Shown: positions 57,334-58,588 of the stretch, in pieces
How the letters are laid out: every line of letters begins with the position of its first letter
How positions within the stretch are numbered: the stretch's first letter is position 1
Assembly: GCF_012184385.1 (NCBI RefSeq)
Contig: NZ_VSRL01000034.1
Location: 1 to 58,588, forward strand
Direction: 5' to 3'
DNA: 58,588 nt
From: Lentzea indica
GTDB taxonomy: Bacteria; Actinomycetota; Actinomycetes; Mycobacteriales; Pseudonocardiaceae
Notes under the pieces: generated by a model
The model's database searches: none
Told to the model about the DNA's origin: nothing
What the model saw: only the letters and a program-made list of their open reading frames with translations
Translations under genes and position numbers: made by a program

Positions 57334-58401
57334 TGGCACAAGAGATTCCGCGCCGAACAACACCCGCACCGCTGTCTGCGCGCTGGTCCGGTCCGTTGTG
57401 GACCGCAGTGCGGTGAAGGCTTCGTCGAAGTCACCCGCCTCCAGCGCGTGCAGGAGCTTCCTGTCCGGTGCGCCGGGTTCCTTCCTGGCGACGTTCCTGA
57501 TGAGGGACTCGACCTGTTGCGGGTTGCGCACGGGGATGTCCGTGACGATTCGCGGGGTGGCTGCACGGCCCAGCTCGGCCAGCGCCACGCGAGCCCACAG
57601 CAGGTCCTTCGAGATCGCGTCGGCCGTGGTGATCACCGTGGTCCGCGGGTCGGCCATCAGGGCCGCGAGCAGCTCAGGATTCGGGTGCCGTTTGGTCAGG
57701 TGCGGCAGTGCCGTCTGCTCGGCGTGGCCGTGGGCGACCAGTTCATCGAGGTAATCCCGCGCGGCCTGGTCGAACGGTTGTCCCGTGCGGGTCACCCCAC
57801 GTTTGACCACCGGTGGTCGCGGCCAGGTTTCCGGGTCGCAGGACGGTGGCCGGTCGGCCAGGGCGAAGCGGATCGGCAGGCCCGTCCTGCGGGCGAAGTC
57901 CAGGTCCACCTCGGAGTGGGCCGGATTGACCACCACCGCGCCGGTGCCGAAGTCGGGACGGACCCAGCCGGCGGTCCAGACGCCGATCAGATCGCCGGTC
58001 AGCGGATGGCGGGCGTAACGGCCGGTGAAGCCCTCCTCGGTCGCGAGCGGGTGACCGGGGTGGACCGCGATGGCGCACGCGCCGGGCAACGGAGACCAGT
58101 CGGTGATGAAGGTGTCGACGGTGCCGCCGTCCTCCAGCGGGAATCTGATGATGGCGCCCGGGATGCGACGGATCGCCTTGCGGTGCTTGGCATCCACCTT
58201 CTCGCCCCACGACGGCCCCGACAGTGCGGCGTCGAGCGCGCGGGGCGTGGGAACGAAGTCTTCTCCCGGCAGCGGCCCGGACACCACGGCGGGAGATGAT
58301 GTCCCGAAGAACGCCTCACGCCGGCGGTGCGCCTCCGCCAGTGCGGTCATCCGGTTCCGCAGCGTCTCGTCGGCAGGCGCGCCGACGATGATGACGGCCA
58401 T
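57331..58401 (-). CDS. Freestanding LeuRS-like CP1 editing-domain protein
   Basis: A 356-residue protein from the ATG at 58401 (AAGGGAG site). Its centre resembles the CP1 editing domain of class I leucyl-tRNA synthetases: DTFITDWSPLPGACAIAVHPGHPL (the TTRPDTL-like strand), RHPLTGDLIGVWTAGWVRPDFGTGAVVVNPAHSEVDLDFA. The invariant Asp equivalent to E. coli D345 is kept (H-S-E-V-D), while the first Asp of HDxRD is Ser. No HIGH or KMSKS motif is seen, so it cannot aminoacylate. It may hydrolyse mischarged tRNA or an aminoacyl ester, perhaps protecting the host from a leucine-like intermediate. It sits directly upstream of the C-PCP operon, whose promoter overlaps its stop. The last 130 residues are helical and unassigned. 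Confidence 0.7.
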   Translation of the reverse strand: MAVIIVGAPADETLRNRMTALAEAHRRREAFFGTSSPAVVSGPLPGEDFVPTPRALDAALSGPSWGEKVDAKHRKAIRRIPGAIIRFPLEDGGTVDTFITDWSPLPGACAIAVHPGHPLATEEGFTGRYARHPLTGDLIGVWTAGWVRPDFGTGAVVVNPAHSEVDLDFARRTGLPIRFALADRPPSCDPETWPRPPVVKRGVTRTGQPFDQAARDYLDELVAHGHAEQTALPHLTKRHPNPELLAALMADPRTTVITTADAISKDLLWARVALAELGRAATPRIVTDIPVRNPQQVESLIRNVARKEPGAPDRKLLHALEAGDFDEAFTALRSTTDRTSAQTAVRVLFGAESLVP

Positions 58402-58417
58402 TGCTCTCCCTTCCTGT

Positions 58418-58470
58418 GCCGTCATGGGCACCTCACGGACACTCGACGTCCGTGAGGTGCCCATAACGGC
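58418..58470. terminator. Long terminator hairpin upstream of the LeuRS-editing-like gene
   Basis: Two 23-base arms (58418-58440 and 58448-58470) pair perfectly except for one mismatch, around a seven-base loop (actcgac). On the minus strand it begins eight bases after a stop codon at 58478 and ends 17 bases before the next ATG at 58401. It most likely terminates the upstream minus-strand gene; being so close to the ribosome site it could also affect translation of the editing-domain gene. No T-tract follows. Confidence 0.8.
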
Positions 58471-58588
58471 ACTCCGGTCAACCGGCGGTGCGTGCCGCCG
58501 CGCTCGGCAAGCGACTCGTGCTCCACAAGCGGCCCGGCATCCCGGTCAGCCCGCGGCGCGCGCCGCCACAGTCCGCAGATCACTCGTG
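58469..58588 (-). repeat. Duplicated 3' end of an upstream minus-strand gene
   Basis: Two direct copies of about 52 bases (58469-58520 and 58538-58588, period 69) are about 73 percent identical by eye. Each encodes a similar C-terminus on the minus strand: TSDLRTVAARAAG then stop (58548-58546) and TSRLPSAAARTAG then stop (58480-58478). The gene itself lies outside the window. This looks like a partial duplication of a gene end, leaving a degenerate second copy. Confidence 0.4.

Overview
The window is high-GC DNA with many GTG starts, stop/start overlaps of the ATGA and GTGA type, SARP/BTAD regulators and MbtH-type NRPS chemistry. This fits a filamentous actinomycete; Pseudonocardiales (Lentzea, Saccharothrix or Actinosynnema-like) is my guess, not something the sequence proves. 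No rRNA, tRNA, CRISPR array or intact insertion sequence is visible.

Region 1 (1-5,615) holds surface and envelope genes: a large Ig-like secreted protein that runs off the left edge, a small lipoprotein, a frameshifted soluble protein, a membrane protein and a beta-helical surface protein with one C-terminal membrane anchor.

Region 2 (5,761-26,741, all minus strand) is a compact extracellular/cytoplasmic contractile injection system (eCIS). In transcription order it encodes a BTAD regulator, sheath, tube, tail-assembly-chaperone-like protein, DUF6760, a small DUF4157 protein, LysM adaptor, spike hub, spike tip, gp25 wedge, baseplate J, a tail-protein-I homologue carrying a beta-propeller insert, three tandem fibre-like paralogues, AAA+ ATPase, DUF4255 cap and a 936-residue DUF4157 protein with a C-terminal PD-(D/E)XK-like candidate toxin. 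Nearly all junctions overlap or touch.

Region 3 (27.5-57.3 kb) is a biosynthetic gene cluster that I cannot match to a known product. It combines an anthranilate-type chorismate branch (DAHP synthase, TrpE-like and TrpG-like), a PaaK-like aryl ligase, freestanding NRPS pieces (two condensation domains, A-PCP, MbtH, two thioesterases), a P450, a CaiC-like ligase, aminotransferase, GNAT-like protein, split transketolase, Asp/Glu-racemase-like enzyme and Fe-type dehydrogenase, a cobalt-type nitrile hydratase, an isonitrile-hydratase-like DJ-1 protein, a UbiA prenyltransferase and an MFS exporter. The most informative gene encodes an AlkZ-like (HTH_42) DNA glycosylase with the H-x-Q motif, translationally coupled to a thioesterase. 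In characterised clusters this family gives self-resistance to DNA-alkylating metabolites, so I infer a genotoxic product. Regulation is visible: a SARP, a two-component pair, a LysR, an identical 14-bp palindrome in two divergent promoters, and a shared 11-bp-spaced direct repeat with an identically placed -10 box in front of the two main minus-strand operons.

Region 4 (57.3 kb to the end) has a freestanding LeuRS-like CP1 editing-domain protein, a strong terminator hairpin and a duplicated gene 3' end.

Nine single-base frameshifts (about 2385, 12003, 14055, 31560, 49561, 49732, 51641, 55038 and 55247) break otherwise intact genes. They look more like uncorrected assembly indels than decay, and gene spans below are given as if repaired.
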